Counted from the first letter of the stretch, positions 44,011-53,086 are shown. The stretch is DNA of 64,000 nt from Bacteroidota bacterium (GCA_018222965.1 JAAEZH010000001.1:38280-102279); one strand, 5' to 3'. The notes: generated by a model from the sequence alone, not told the origin. Numbers and translations are program-made.

Positions 44011-46155
44011 TTATTTCAACAAAACAGATTCCAAGTCTTTCCCTGGCAGATAATCTAAATCTACGTTTCCGGGTATTCCGGGAATACGGCCCTTGCTGCT
44101 ATACTGCCACATCAACACCCGCTCCTTGTCTTTGGGAGTCGCATGATTCTTAATAATCTTTGGTATTGAATCATAGTGTGCCATCCAAAAATCATGATCG
44201 GGAAATTTCCCTTCCAACAACTTCCTGTAAAAGCTTTCATAGGTATAAATAATAGGCTTACATCCACACCCTTTTTCAATCTCATCCAGGTATATTTTCA
44301 CATTCTCAATAAGCAGGGTATGCTCCCGGCTTCCCGGAACGATGCATGTATCGCAGGCTTCCACATCTATAACCGGCCGTATGTTTCCAGCTTTTAGATT
44401 TGTGTTTTCCAGGAAAAATGTCGCTTGCTCTTTTGGATCCGTATTATGAAAGAAGTAGTGATATGCCCCGACAAATTCCAGATGCTTATTTGCCATCATC
44501 CAGTTCTGATGGTAGTTCTCATCTACTTTCAGACCATGCGTTGCGCGCATGATCGCAAAGCGAACCTTTTCCGGACCATCTGTGTGTTTTACAAGACTAT
44601 CCCATTGAATCCTTTTTTGATAAACCGAAACATCAATTCCATAATGGGGTTTGGAATCATTTAGCCTGGGGATAAGATGTTTTTGTGTATCAATTTTTGC
44701 ACGTCCCTTTTCGTCGATCTGAATTTGCTCCAAATGCAAACTGTCGGGAGCTTTGTGGAGAACTCGTAAGCGCGTATTTTCTCCAAATTTACTTTGCAGG
44801 GAATCCATCAAACGGGCAATCCCTATTTCGTGATAAATACTATCTAATTTGGGTTTGAGGATTTGGTAATGTTCCTTATGAGATTGCGTTTTCTGACCAC
44901 CCCAAAGGGCTGGAATTGTATGTCCGGCTACATTGATTCTCTTCTCAGTTGTATCAGATCCGACGGACGCTTCCGAACGTATTTTTTTCAAGGCGTAATC
45001 ACTACCCAATGCAATTGCGGCAAGCCCAAGTATCAGTCCAACGATAACCATTGCCCATTTAGCCGGCGTCCAGCCTTTGCCGGTTCCTGACTTCCCCTTA
45101 TCAGGCATAGGTAATTCTCCCGGTTTTATTACTGGCTTTTGACCAGCTGCTTCTTTTGAATTTGCTTGTTTTCCGTTGCCAACGGAAGGTTGATTAGCAC
45201 TTACGGCAATTGCTGATGCACCTGGTTTTGCCTTTGGAGCCGTGACTGTATCCGCATTCTCTTCATCCGAATCCTTATTTCTCTCCACCCCATCTACTAT
45301 GCGGCGTAGCATGAGGACAGCGCTTTTTAAAACGGTTTGGTATTGTTCGTGCTTTTTCTCGAATGCTTTGTCTACTTCATTAATCTCTTCATAAGCTCCT
45401 TCACATTTTAATGCAGGCTCGTCTGTTCTGGCTACATAAGGAACTCCGGGATACATCTTATTGAGGGCAAGAACTTTAATAACGATCTGGTTACGCATGG
45501 ATTTTGCGGACTTATCGGCACCGGCAGAGCCCCAGTTCTGGAAGATTTCAGCATATTTTTTTATGTATTCTTCTGCTTCTGGTTTCAGTTTCTTGCCTTT
45601 CCGATAGTGCGTCATTTCGTCATGGACTTTACTAATTTCCATGATATTTTCAGAAAATGCTGAATACCCCTTTTTATAGGCTTTAGGCATTTTGAGCAAT
45701 GCTTCCCTTAAGCCATCTGCAGCCGACTGTAATCGGGCATATTGATCTACCAGTATTTTAGTAATTTTTGGTGCCGCCTCTTTTTCCAACAAAGAGCGAT
45801 ACTCTATCAGCATTTCTTTTACATCCAGGAGCCCTCCGGCTCGCATAAGTTTTAGCATTCCCTCCCCGTCAAATTTATTGCCTTTAGTCTCTTCAAAATC
45901 ATCGAAAATCCCCTGCACTTTTTTACCGTGTCTGTAAATTCGAATAGTTGTATCCTTCATGTAATCGATAAAGGGAATCAAAGGGTCTTCAGGTACTGCT
46001 GGTTTTGAGGTCTCCTTTTGATTTGGGGAAAAAGATCCTTTATTTTTCCGGTGATACAGAAAAATGAAATACAACATGCCCAGAACAAGCACAAAGATGG
46101 CAAGTACTGTAAGCAGTTCAGCGTGATTTTCAAGTATTTCCAGGATATTACTCAT
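44011..46155 (-). CDS. Two-pass membrane protein with C-terminal GH25 lysozyme domain
   Basis: A 714-residue protein. Residues about 13-36 are a first membrane helix (LTVLAIFVLVLGMLYFIFLY). About 50-300 is a charged, helical region (VDQYARLQSAADGLREALLK, HDEMTHYRKGKKLKPEAEEY). A low-complexity linker leads to a second helix at about 370-392 (MVIVGLILGLAAIALGSDYA). The GH25 domain fills 504-714: YGIDVSVYQ with Asp508, PVIDVE with Asp597 and Glu599, FWMAHYD, and LMWQYSS. The topology would put the helical part in the cytosol and the muramidase in the periplasm. It is the last gene of a cluster with two paralogous unknown proteins (14 bp gap). The role, whether wall remodelling or killing, is not known. 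Confidence 0.83.
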   Translation of the reverse strand: MSNILEILENHAELLTVLAIFVLVLGMLYFIFLYHRKNKGSFSPNQKETSKPAVPEDPLIPFIDYMKDTTIRIYRHGKKVQGIFDDFEETKGNKFDGEGMLKLMRAGGLLDVKEMLIEYRSLLEKEAAPKITKILVDQYARLQSAADGLREALLKMPKAYKKGYSAFSENIMEISKVHDEMTHYRKGKKLKPEAEEYIKKYAEIFQNWGSAGADKSAKSMRNQIVIKVLALNKMYPGVPYVARTDEPALKCEGAYEEINEVDKAFEKKHEQYQTVLKSAVLMLRRIVDGVERNKDSDEENADTVTAPKAKPGASAIAVSANQPSVGNGKQANSKEAAGQKPVIKPGELPMPDKGKSGTGKGWTPAKWAMVIVGLILGLAAIALGSDYALKKIRSEASVGSDTTEKRINVAGHTIPALWGGQKTQSHKEHYQILKPKLDSIYHEIGIARLMDSLQSKFGENTRLRVLHKAPDSLHLEQIQIDEKGRAKIDTQKHLIPRLNDSKPHYGIDVSVYQKRIQWDSLVKHTDGPEKVRFAIMRATHGLKVDENYHQNWMMANKHLEFVGAYHYFFHNTDPKEQATFFLENTNLKAGNIRPVIDVEACDTCIVPGSREHTLLIENVKIYLDEIEKGCGCKPIIYTYESFYRKLLEGKFPDHDFWMAHYDSIPKIIKNHATPKDKERVLMWQYSSKGRIPGIPGNVDLDYLPGKDLESVLLK

Positions 46156-46169
46156 GCCTTAAGGGGTGA

Positions 46170-47651
46170 TCACTTTTTATGTTTTCCATTAGGTTTGGCC
46201 TCTGCCGGATGGGCATTAGAGGTTATTGGCTCATCCGGGAAATATTTTTCTTTCCACAATCGAGCGATATTTCGCTTGGTGAGTCGCTTGAGATAGAAGT
46301 GAATTGGCACTCCGGATTTTCCCTTCTTTACTTCTTCTAAATAATCCTGAAACGCGATCATTAAGGAATTTATATCCATTGCCTGATTAGCCTTCTGATC
46401 AATACGTCCCAGACCTTCCAGTACATTCTTTATTCTGGCGCCATTTATTGTCATTATCCTATTGCCGTTTTTTGCCGCTTCTGCCGAGGATCGGACGGTT
46501 TTATGATCGCTCCTGTTTAACTGTTGAATTGTGGTAAATTCTTTAGAGAGATTTTCATTGTCTGCACCGTTTAGCGTGCGGAGCCCTAAGCTTATCGCAT
46601 TTGATTTAATTGAAGGGATAGCTCCCAGGGAGACCATGGTTACATGCGAACTGATATTTTGCGCACTTAAAATATTACGTACCTCAGCTGCGACATCCGG
46701 ATCAACTCCTATGCCTCCCGAGGATTCTTCGATCCAACCACCAATCGTGAATCGCTCCTGTAGTTTTTCGGCCAGTCCCTCTGTAACAGCCATGTTTTGC
46801 ATCAGGCTTTCTGTATTTAGAATATGAACCATCCCAATAAAACTGGACCCCATGTTAACGCCGGAAATCAGTGTTAGGGATTCCTTAGTCTCCGCCCCCG
46901 AACTTTCAAGCTTTTTCATTGATTCGGCATCATTTCCATTTATGACATTTCCGGGATAGGCCTGGTTCCAGGCCTCGATTGCTTTTTCCGCATCAACCAC
47001 CAGCGGAGATAACATTAGTGTATTTTTATGCGTACAGGTAGCAGTAAGAATAAGGGTGCCGGCAAGACTGTGTTTCTGGCGTTGCACATTTACCTGTTTA
47101 CCAACAGTTTTTGCCAGATTTCCAGACGGTTTTGCCCCCAAATCGGATGTACTTTCCCGAATATAGTCTTCAATCTTAGCAGTTGTTTCATTGGGGTTAG
47201 CTTCGAGATTTGATCCGTAAGAGAAGTACTGAGCATCAAATTTTATACTATCTGATCCAAGCGGCAATCTGCTTATTTCCGTCCGGGTAAAATCAACCGG
47301 ACTTTCCTGGTAGCTCTGTAAGTCGAGTTTGGTAATGGATTCGCGAAGTTTTTGAATTCCTTCTTCTATGGTCAACTTTACGGTTATGTAATTATTGGCA
47401 GCTTTAACAAGCTTTTTATCTATTTCAGTAATTTTTTTGGTGAGGGTACTCACATCCACCCCCATTCCTGCCAATTCATTGAGTGTCATACTCAAGCTCC
47501 TTTTCATTTGCAGGAATGAGTTCATTTTATCCTGGGCCGCATCAACTTTTGCTTGTTGCTGCTCTATATTTTGCAGCACTTTAAGCAGTTGCGAATCCAC
47601 GATATTTCCCAACACCAGGGATGGGTGAACAAAGGGAATAGAGGATGGCAT
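46170..47651 (-). CDS. Unknown protein, paralogue A of a 493-residue family
   Basis: A 493-residue protein, not recognised. It has no signal peptide and starts MPSSIPFVHPSLVLGNIVD. Residues about 25-100 look like a coiled coil (NIEQQQAKVDAAQDKMNSFL). A central part with beta strands has HSLAGTLILTATCTHKNTLM, LTLISGVNMGSSFIGMVHIL and SHVTMVSLGAIPSIKSN. The C-terminal part is helical (KNVLEGLGRIDQKANQAMD, DINSLMIAFQDYLEE) and ends in TKRNIARLWKEKYFP and a Lys-rich tail. It is the same length as the upstream paralogue at 47734, with conserved blocks throughout. It is co-transcribed with the GH25 gene. The blocks could form a pore, a scaffold or a toxin, but I see no proof. Confidence 0.8.
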   Translation of the reverse strand: MPSSIPFVHPSLVLGNIVDSQLLKVLQNIEQQQAKVDAAQDKMNSFLQMKRSLSMTLNELAGMGVDVSTLTKKITEIDKKLVKAANNYITVKLTIEEGIQKLRESITKLDLQSYQESPVDFTRTEISRLPLGSDSIKFDAQYFSYGSNLEANPNETTAKIEDYIRESTSDLGAKPSGNLAKTVGKQVNVQRQKHSLAGTLILTATCTHKNTLMLSPLVVDAEKAIEAWNQAYPGNVINGNDAESMKKLESSGAETKESLTLISGVNMGSSFIGMVHILNTESLMQNMAVTEGLAEKLQERFTIGGWIEESSGGIGVDPDVAAEVRNILSAQNISSHVTMVSLGAIPSIKSNAISLGLRTLNGADNENLSKEFTTIQQLNRSDHKTVRSSAEAAKNGNRIMTINGARIKNVLEGLGRIDQKANQAMDINSLMIAFQDYLEEVKKGKSGVPIHFYLKRLTKRNIARLWKEKYFPDEPITSNAHPAEAKPNGKHKK

Positions 47652-47684
47652 AATAAGAATGGTTGGTCAAGAAATGGATAAAGA

Positions 47685-47715
47685 CAGGTCAGCCTTTCGG
47701 CGAAAGGCCGACCTG
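47685..47715. repeat. Hairpin of the TTCG(G/C)CGAA family between the two paralogues
   Basis: CAGGTC-a-GCCTTTCG pairs with CGAAAGGC-c-GACCTG around a single central G, a nearly perfect 14-bp stem in the 82-bp gap. There is no U-tract. It could terminate part of the transcription or protect the 3' end of the first mRNA, giving unequal amounts of the two proteins. Confidence 0.7.
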
Positions 47716-47733
47716 CTCAAATTAGATTTCGGA

Positions 47734-49215
47734 TTAACCCGTAGCAGGTTGTCCTTCAGATTCGCCAGGCTTGCTGTCGTCTCCTGAAATAGACAAATAT
47801 TTACCGGGGAAGTATTTAGCTACCCACATTTGGGCCAATTGACCTTTAGTAATTGGCTTTGTATAGTAATTAATCGGCACACCCTGGAAGTTATCAGCCA
47901 TAGCCTTATCGATGTAATCTTCCATACCAACCATCATGGAATTGATGTCCAGGATTTTATTCGCTTTTTCCTGCAATGGAGCTAAGCCTTCCAGAACACC
48001 TTTGATCTTAGTATTTTCCATCGCCATCATCTGAGCACCGGTACGCGCATCAGTGGCTGCTTTATCTACACTGTCCTTATCACCTGCGGTAGCATTTTGC
48101 AGCTGCGAAAGTTTGTCCATAGATTCAGCCCCGTCAAAAGTTGCAAACTGCTTTACCGCCATTGCAACATCATTGGCTCTAATGGAAGGTATGGCACCAA
48201 CAGTTGTCAGGGTACAATGAGATTGTATATTCTGCGCACTTAACAAGCTCTTTGCATCATTGGAGAAGGAACTATCCACTCCGAATCCACCTGAAACCTT
48301 CGAGAACCAACCAGCTACCGAAAATTGCGATTGCAAACTCGCGGCAATTGATTTCATTTTTTCAGAGGACTGTGTCGTAGTGGTATTCAATACATGTACC
48401 ATTCCGATAAAACAGGACCCAAAGGTAGCTCCGGAAATCAAGGTAAGATGCTCCTTAGCATCTTTGGATGTATTGTCTTCCTTTGAAATTTTCATCAGGG
48501 CAGACACATCATCCGGCTTAATACTGCTACTTGGATAAACCTGATTCCAAACCCGAATGGCTTTGTCCACATCCAGAATAAATGGGGCCAGCAACAAGGC
48601 ATTCTTATGGGTACAGCTGATAGAAATCACCAAAGTACCTGAAATGGAATGCCGACTATACTGACTATTCATTTGAGTTTGAACTGATGCACTGGCCTGA
48701 GAAGAAACATTGTCCCCCAACCAACTTACCGACTCACTGACAAATGCCTTAACAGAAGAAGCTTGTGTTTTGGAATCCTGCATGTTCTCATCAAAGGAGA
48801 AATACTGAGCATTCAGTTTCATGGAGTCTGCAGCCAAAGGCATGTACTTAATATCAGTCCGATTGTAGTCAATCGGAGACTCGACACTGTTTTGAACCAA
48901 AGACTTTCCCTTAATCTTTGCATTTGCCTTTTCGCCTTTGACTTTGGCTTTGGCATATTCTACAGCTGCTTTGGTAATATCTTTTCCGACATCCTGGCTT
49001 TGCTTGATAAGATCTTTTGGATCGATACTCATATCCACGAGTTCCTGGACAGTCATATCGATACTCCGTTTAAGAGCGATCAAATTGTTCAGTTCGGCCT
49101 CTTTCTGGTCCGCATCAGCGAGATTGTCACCGATTTGTTGTAGGCGTTTGAGATCCTCCGGATGGACAAGATTGCCAATGACAATCGAGGGATCGTAAGG
49201 AATTGTTGAAGGCAT
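47734..49215 (-). CDS. Unknown protein, paralogue B of a 493-residue family
   Basis: A 493-residue protein, homologous over its whole length to the product at 46170. It starts MPSTIPYDPSIVIGNLVHPE. Shared blocks are ESPIDYNRTDI...MPLAADS, AQYFSF, HSISGTLVISISCTHKNALL, KAIRVWNQVYP, LTLISGATFGSCFIGMVHVL, AQNIQSHCTLTTVGAIPSIR, KIKGVLEGL, DINSMMVGMEDYI, and GVPINYYTKPITK. It has no signal peptide. A glycine-rich stretch SVAGWFSKVSGGFGVD lies near residue 320 and could be a membrane-contact loop (inference). The hairpin downstream separates it from paralogue A. Function unknown; equal length and synteny suggest a two-component complex. Confidence 0.8.
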   Translation of the reverse strand: MPSTIPYDPSIVIGNLVHPEDLKRLQQIGDNLADADQKEAELNNLIALKRSIDMTVQELVDMSIDPKDLIKQSQDVGKDITKAAVEYAKAKVKGEKANAKIKGKSLVQNSVESPIDYNRTDIKYMPLAADSMKLNAQYFSFDENMQDSKTQASSVKAFVSESVSWLGDNVSSQASASVQTQMNSQYSRHSISGTLVISISCTHKNALLLAPFILDVDKAIRVWNQVYPSSSIKPDDVSALMKISKEDNTSKDAKEHLTLISGATFGSCFIGMVHVLNTTTTQSSEKMKSIAASLQSQFSVAGWFSKVSGGFGVDSSFSNDAKSLLSAQNIQSHCTLTTVGAIPSIRANDVAMAVKQFATFDGAESMDKLSQLQNATAGDKDSVDKAATDARTGAQMMAMENTKIKGVLEGLAPLQEKANKILDINSMMVGMEDYIDKAMADNFQGVPINYYTKPITKGQLAQMWVAKYFPGKYLSISGDDSKPGESEGQPATG

Positions 49216-49418
49216 AGCTATTGATTTGTTGTTAAAATTTCTAAACTATCCGTGCTCCGGTTGATGGATAAGAAAAGGAAGCCGGGCAGGTTTGCATTAA
49301 ACCTAATGTGGATTTTGAAAGTAAGACGGGAAATATCGGAGCAATCGTTAGATCTGCTGTTTCCAGCTATTATCTAGACAAAAAAAGGGATTGTAAACCA
49401 TTAAATGGTGGACAAATG

Positions 49419-49808
49419 TTACATTCCCATGACAGAATACAGCGATGGAGCTATTTTGTATTGTTTTCGAAAAACCCTGGAGAAGTATTTTGGATCGTTG
49501 AAGCCTACTGAATAGGCAATCTGGCTAACCGTCCATTGAGTGTTAAGTAATAAATTATAAGCTACCTTTAAACGCAACTGGCGAATAAACTGACTGGGAG
49601 AAATGCCTATTTCCTCCTGTAGTTTGCGATATAATTGTACTCGACTGCATCCCAACAGCTCGGCCATAATAGATATTTGTAAATCCTCCCTAAGGTTGGT
49701 GAGAACAATTTCTCTGACAAGACGAACCGCTGAACAATTATTTGGATCAAGAGAAAAACTGAGTGAGGTGTACTGTCTGGTACCAACAGTAATACTAGGT
49801 ACTGTCAT
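49419..49808 (-). CDS. Minimal AraC-type DNA-binding protein
   Basis: A 129-residue protein made of little more than the AraC domain: the first HTH is DLQISIMAELLGCSRVQLYR and the second WTVSQIAYSVGFNDPKYFSR, followed by FRKQYKIAPSLY. It has no N-terminal sensing or dimerisation domain apart from about 25 residues. Such short forms often come from truncated regulators or work as response-like partners. It lies 203 bp upstream of paralogue B, in the same orientation, so it may control that cluster (inference). The gap 49216-49418 has a CCATTAAATGG palindrome at 49398. Confidence 0.85.
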   Translation of the reverse strand: MTVPSITVGTRQYTSLSFSLDPNNCSAVRLVREIVLTNLREDLQISIMAELLGCSRVQLYRKLQEEIGISPSQFIRQLRLKVAYNLLLNTQWTVSQIAYSVGFNDPKYFSRVFRKQYKIAPSLYSVMGM

Positions 49809-49925
49809 ATCCGGGTTGTTATGGGTGTTTACGTCTAAGCGTTAGAATCGCTTAATACAGATAAGACAGTTGGTATCTGAAAGATAGTAAAACAAATTAA
49901 TATGTCAGGTCTCCGAGATTTAATC

Positions 49926-49933
49926 TACCTTTG
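49926..49933 (+). promoter_or_regulatory. Putative -7 element before the RhlE-type helicase
   Basis: TACCTTTG fits TAnnTTTG and gives a leader of about 95 nt before the ATG at 50036. The same octamer precedes the RRM gene at 57557. Long leaders are common for cold-induced helicases. Confidence 0.5.
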
Positions 49934-50035
49934 CACTTTATCATTGTACCCGGCTCTTTAAGTGTTTGAACCGATTTCAAAATCTTTGCCTGGTATAAAC
50001 CGGGATTTATTTTACCGGTTTTCTTATTTTTTTGA

Positions 50036-51319
50036 ATGACATTTACTGATCTCGGGATCATTGATCCCATTTTGAAAGCCTTAGAAGCAAAAGGCTACAC
50101 CCACCCAACCCCTATTCAGGAACAATCTATCCCCACATTATTAGAAGGAAAAGACCTCTTGGGTTGTGCGCAGACCGGCACCGGAAAAACGGCTGCATTT
50201 GCTATTCCTATTCTCCAACAAATTTGGGAGGATCGAAACAACTCCAATCGCCCGCGCAAAGTACGCGCGTTGATTGTTACACCCACCCGTGAACTGGCCA
50301 TCCAAATTGGCGACAGTTTTTCGGATTACGGAAAATACACGGGCATTCGAAATACCGTCATTTTTGGAGGTGTGAAACAAGGCAATCAGGTACGCGCGCT
50401 TAAAAATGGCGTTGACATACTGGTTGCAACACCGGGCCGTTTGCTGGACCTGATCAATCAGGGTTTTATTTCGCTCAGTGATGTGCAATACTCCGTATTG
50501 GATGAAGCAGACCACATGCTCGACATGGGTTTCATACACGACATTCGCAAGATTGTTGCTTTGCTGCCGGAAAAACGGCAATCATTGTTCTTCTCAGCAA
50601 CCATGCCTCCAGACATTGTAAAACTGTCAAAACGGATACTTGGAGATCCGGCAAAAGTGACCGTAAAACCGCAACAAGCTACGGCTGAGCGGGTAGAACA
50701 GGCTGTGTATTTTGTTGCAAAGAAGGACAAGGTCAACCTCCTGTATCATATCCTGGAGGAAAAAAATTACTTCACGGTATTGGTCTTTTCCAGAACCAAA
50801 CACGGTGCAGATAAAATTGTCCGGAAATTATCCAAAATTAATATCAAGGCAGCCGCTATTCACGGAAATAAGTCCCAATCAGCTCGTCAGCGGGCGCTCA
50901 ACAGCTTTAAGGATGGCGACCTGCATGTGTTGGTAGCCACCGACATTGCCGCTCGCGGGATCGATGTGGACGATCTGGAACTGGTGATCAATTACGACCT
51001 GCCTAACGTTCCTGAAACCTATGTACACCGGATCGGAAGAACGGGCCGGGCTAGTGCCAGCGGAATCGCTATTTCCTTCTGTGACGTTGAAGAACGGGCC
51101 TATTTGAAGGATATTCAGAAGCTAATCAGACAGGATATTCCGATTGTTGAAGAGCATCCCTATGAAGATGACGCAAAAACGCCGGCCCCGGCGAAACCTG
51201 CAAAGAACAATAACAATAATCGGCGCAGACCAAATCACCGCAACGGCAATAAGAACCAAAGCAGAAACCGCTCCAACAATAAAAATCGCCGCCGGAAAAA
51301 TACCAGTCGACAAGACTAA
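50036..51319 (+). CDS. rhlE: DEAD-box RNA helicase, RhlE type
   Basis: A 427-residue helicase with a complete motif set: Q motif ([12 protein letters not shown]), motif I AQTGTGKT, Ia [47 protein letters not shown]. The C-terminal 45 residues are a basic, Asn/Arg-rich tail ([19 protein letters not shown]) for RNA binding. A role in ribosome assembly or RNA decay in the cold is expected. Its stop codon TAA is one copy of the target-site duplication of the MITE that follows. Confidence 0.93.
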   Translation: MTFTDLGIIDPILKALEAKGYTHPTPIQEQSIPTLLEGKDLLGCAQTGTGKTAAFAIPILQQIWEDRNNSNRPRKVRALIVTPTRELAIQIGDSFSDYGKYTGIRNTVIFGGVKQGNQVRALKNGVDILVATPGRLLDLINQGFISLSDVQYSVLDEADHMLDMGFIHDIRKIVALLPEKRQSLFFSATMPPDIVKLSKRILGDPAKVTVKPQQATAERVEQAVYFVAKKDKVNLLYHILEEKNYFTVLVFSRTKHGADKIVRKLSKINIKAAAIHGNKSQSARQRALNSFKDGDLHVLVATDIAARGIDVDDLELVINYDLPNVPETYVHRIGRTGRASASGIAISFCDVEERAYLKDIQKLIRQDIPIVEEHPYEDDAKTPAPAKPAKNNNNNRRRPNHRNGNKNQSRNRSNNKNRRRKNTSRQD

Positions 51320-51478
51320 GAGCCTGTTAAATTTTCCCTGATGAGCTGCAATCGAGTTGATTTTGAGTCTTACAAGGCAAATTTTGCAGTTGAATGCGGG
51401 CAATTCAGCGAAAAATTTAACGCCGAAAGAGACAAAATCAGCCGATTTAATGCCATTGAGGGAATTTTAAACAGGCTC
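51320..51478. mobile_element. 159-bp MITE, IS5-family (IS1031-like) ends
   Basis: The ends GAGCCTGTT and AACAGGCTC are perfect 9-bp inverted repeats, extended to about 24 bp with roughly five mismatches (CCCT/AGGG retained). The element is flanked by TAA at 51317-51319 and 51479-51481. GAG termini and a 3-bp TNA duplication are the marks of the IS1031 group of the IS5 family. It has no coding capacity. It sits exactly between the stop codons of two convergent genes. Confidence 0.75.
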
Positions 51479-52419
51479 TAAGCCTTTACCGGAGATACAA
51501 TATGCTGCTCAGGATTCTGCGCTCCCAAAAGCGGCAGGATCCTGAGCTGTATTTCCGTCTGGATCAGGTTTAAGATATTCCGCTTTACAAAGTGTTTGTG
51601 TACTATCAGGCCAATGGAACGCGTCGGAATGGGTTTCTCCATGCTCCTGAGGTATTTGCGGTCTTCCTCCGGCATATCCAGCGTAGCCAGCAAGGGCAAA
51701 AGCGTTAGTCCTTTATTTTTGTTGACAAACTTAAGCAGGGTATCAATAGATCCGGATTTATATTCCAGGTTTCGAAGAATGTCCCGGGTTTCTTTAAGGT
51801 CGCAAATATGCTCGACCTGATTTCTCATACAATGCCCTTCCTCCAGCAACCACAACCGCTCATAATCCAGGTTTTCCAGAGTGGAAAGAATAGAATTGTC
51901 GGGGTTTTCCCGGTCATACAATAAAAAAGGCTCCGTATAAATTGGAATTTCAATGGTATCCTTGTGCTTTAGGGGAAGCGAGGCAATACCGATATCCAAT
52001 TCCCGCTTTTCAATTTTTTCTAAGATCTTTGCTGTGGTCATTTCGCTAATCACAAAATGCAGATCCGGAAGTTTCTGAACAAAATCATTTAGAAAATAAG
52101 GCAAAAGGTATGGGGCAACGGTAGGAATGATACCAATGGTCAATTCGCCGGTCAGGTGGCCTTTCAGCGAATCAACTACCTCGTTTAAATTTCGGATTTC
52201 CTTTTGAATGATACGGAGTTGGCGAATGACCTCCTCTCCTTCCCGGGTTATACCTACGGGTTTTTTACTTCGATCAAAAATGGTAATGCCCAGTTCTTCT
52301 TCGAAGCGGGCAATCATGGTACTCAGTGTTGATTGTGTAATAAAACACTTCTCAGCCGCCTGGCTAAAGTTATTGGACTCGCTTACCGCTAATACATATT
52401 CTACTTGCTGTATATTCAT
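51478..52419 (-). CDS. oxyR: OxyR-type LysR regulator
   Basis: A 313-residue LysR protein. The N-terminal helix-turn-helix is NNFSQAAEKCFITQSTLSTM. The effector domain holds the OxyR redox pair: LLEEGHCMRNQVEHIC, two cysteines nine residues apart, the spacing of Cys199 and Cys208 in E. coli OxyR. It senses hydrogen peroxide and should activate antioxidant genes. The stop TAG overlaps the right end of the MITE. Candidate targets in the window (OsmC, MsrA) are not adjacent. Confidence 0.9.
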   Translation of the reverse strand: MNIQQVEYVLAVSESNNFSQAAEKCFITQSTLSTMIARFEEELGITIFDRSKKPVGITREGEEVIRQLRIIQKEIRNLNEVVDSLKGHLTGELTIGIIPTVAPYLLPYFLNDFVQKLPDLHFVISEMTTAKILEKIEKRELDIGIASLPLKHKDTIEIPIYTEPFLLYDRENPDNSILSTLENLDYERLWLLEEGHCMRNQVEHICDLKETRDILRNLEYKSGSIDTLLKFVNKNKGLTLLPLLATLDMPEEDRKYLRSMEKPIPTRSIGLIVHKHFVKRNILNLIQTEIQLRILPLLGAQNPEQHIVSPVKA

Positions 52420-52482
52420 TTATGATGTCGATACTTTTTTACGATTTATTGGTATCATCAATCAAAAATACATATTAGCGGC

Positions 52483-53010
52483 CTATTTAACTATTTGTCC
52501 TTCCTGTAATTGTCCGCGTTTCCCCAGCTCAATAATTTCCAGATTTTTGATTTCTCCCGACTCAATATCAAAGCGTACGGCTGTGCGGATCTTATGAAAG
52601 CCGTGTTGACCGCATGCTCCGGGATTTATATGCAGCAATTGGTGTTTATGATCGTACATAACTTTCAGAATATGGGAATGGCCGCATATAAATAAACCCG
52701 GCGGATTTTCACGCAGGGCCTCCCGAATACGTTTTTGATATCTTCCGGGATAGCCGCCAATATGCGTTATCCAAACATCCAGGCCCTCCGCCTCAAAACG
52801 GGCATCCAATGGCAGCTCCTGACGGAGCTTTCCCCCGTCGATGTTGCCATAAACGGCTCTAATTTTCTTGCCGCTTGCTTCGAGGGTCTCCAATACTTCT
52901 ATGTTTCCAATATCGCCTGCATGCCATATTTCAGCACAATTTGCAAAGTGTGCCAACAATTTGGGGTCCAGCCAGGAATGGGTATCGGAAAGGAGTCCAA
53001 TTTTAATCAT
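52483..53010 (-). CDS. YfcE/MJ0936-type metallophosphodiesterase
   Basis: A 175-residue enzyme. Metal ligands are in IGLLSDTHSW (D-x-H), WHAGDIGN (GD), VYGNIDGG (GN), ITHIGGYPG and ICGHSHILKV (GHSH), the full calcineurin-like set. It hydrolyses phosphodiesters in the cytoplasm; the natural substrate is not known. The start MIKIGLLSD at 53010 is the family N-terminus; a longer in-frame ATG at 53046 would begin inside the leader hairpin. Its promoter seems to lie just before that hairpin. Confidence 0.9.
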   Translation of the reverse strand: MIKIGLLSDTHSWLDPKLLAHFANCAEIWHAGDIGNIEVLETLEASGKKIRAVYGNIDGGKLRQELPLDARFEAEGLDVWITHIGGYPGRYQKRIREALRENPPGLFICGHSHILKVMYDHKHQLLHINPGACGQHGFHKIRTAVRFDIESGEIKNLEIIELGKRGQLQEGQIVK

Positions 53011-53016
53011 GCCTAA

Positions 53017-53052
53017 AAATAAAAAAGCCCACAGGCCTTCAAGCATGCGGGC
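53017..53052 (-). promoter_or_regulatory. Terminator-like hairpin at the 5' end of the phosphodiesterase mRNA
   Basis: On the lower strand GCCCGCA pairs with TGTGGGC (one G-U) around a 12-nt loop, followed by TTTTTTATTTTT and then the start codon region. No gene lies upstream that would need a terminator. It could be an attenuator. Confidence 0.45.
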
Positions 53053-53086
53053 AAAAGTATCTCAATTAAATAAACCTAAAGCCAAA
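53052..53086 (-). promoter_or_regulatory. Putative promoter of the phosphodiesterase gene
   Basis: TACTTTTG (lower strand, 53059-53052) and TTTG (53086-53083) are separated by 23 nt, within the Bacteroidota spacing. Transcription would begin at or inside the leader hairpin. The remaining gap to 53303 shows no gene. Confidence 0.45.

Noticed and set aside
44011-49215. A prophage lysis module or contractile injection system
   Set aside because: There are no holin, tail, sheath, baseplate, integrase or terminase genes nearby; GH25 alone is not enough.
49308-49511. A 67-codon upper-strand frame between paralogue B and the AraC gene
   Set aside because: It overlaps the AraC gene in antisense and has no signal peptide, domain or good start context.
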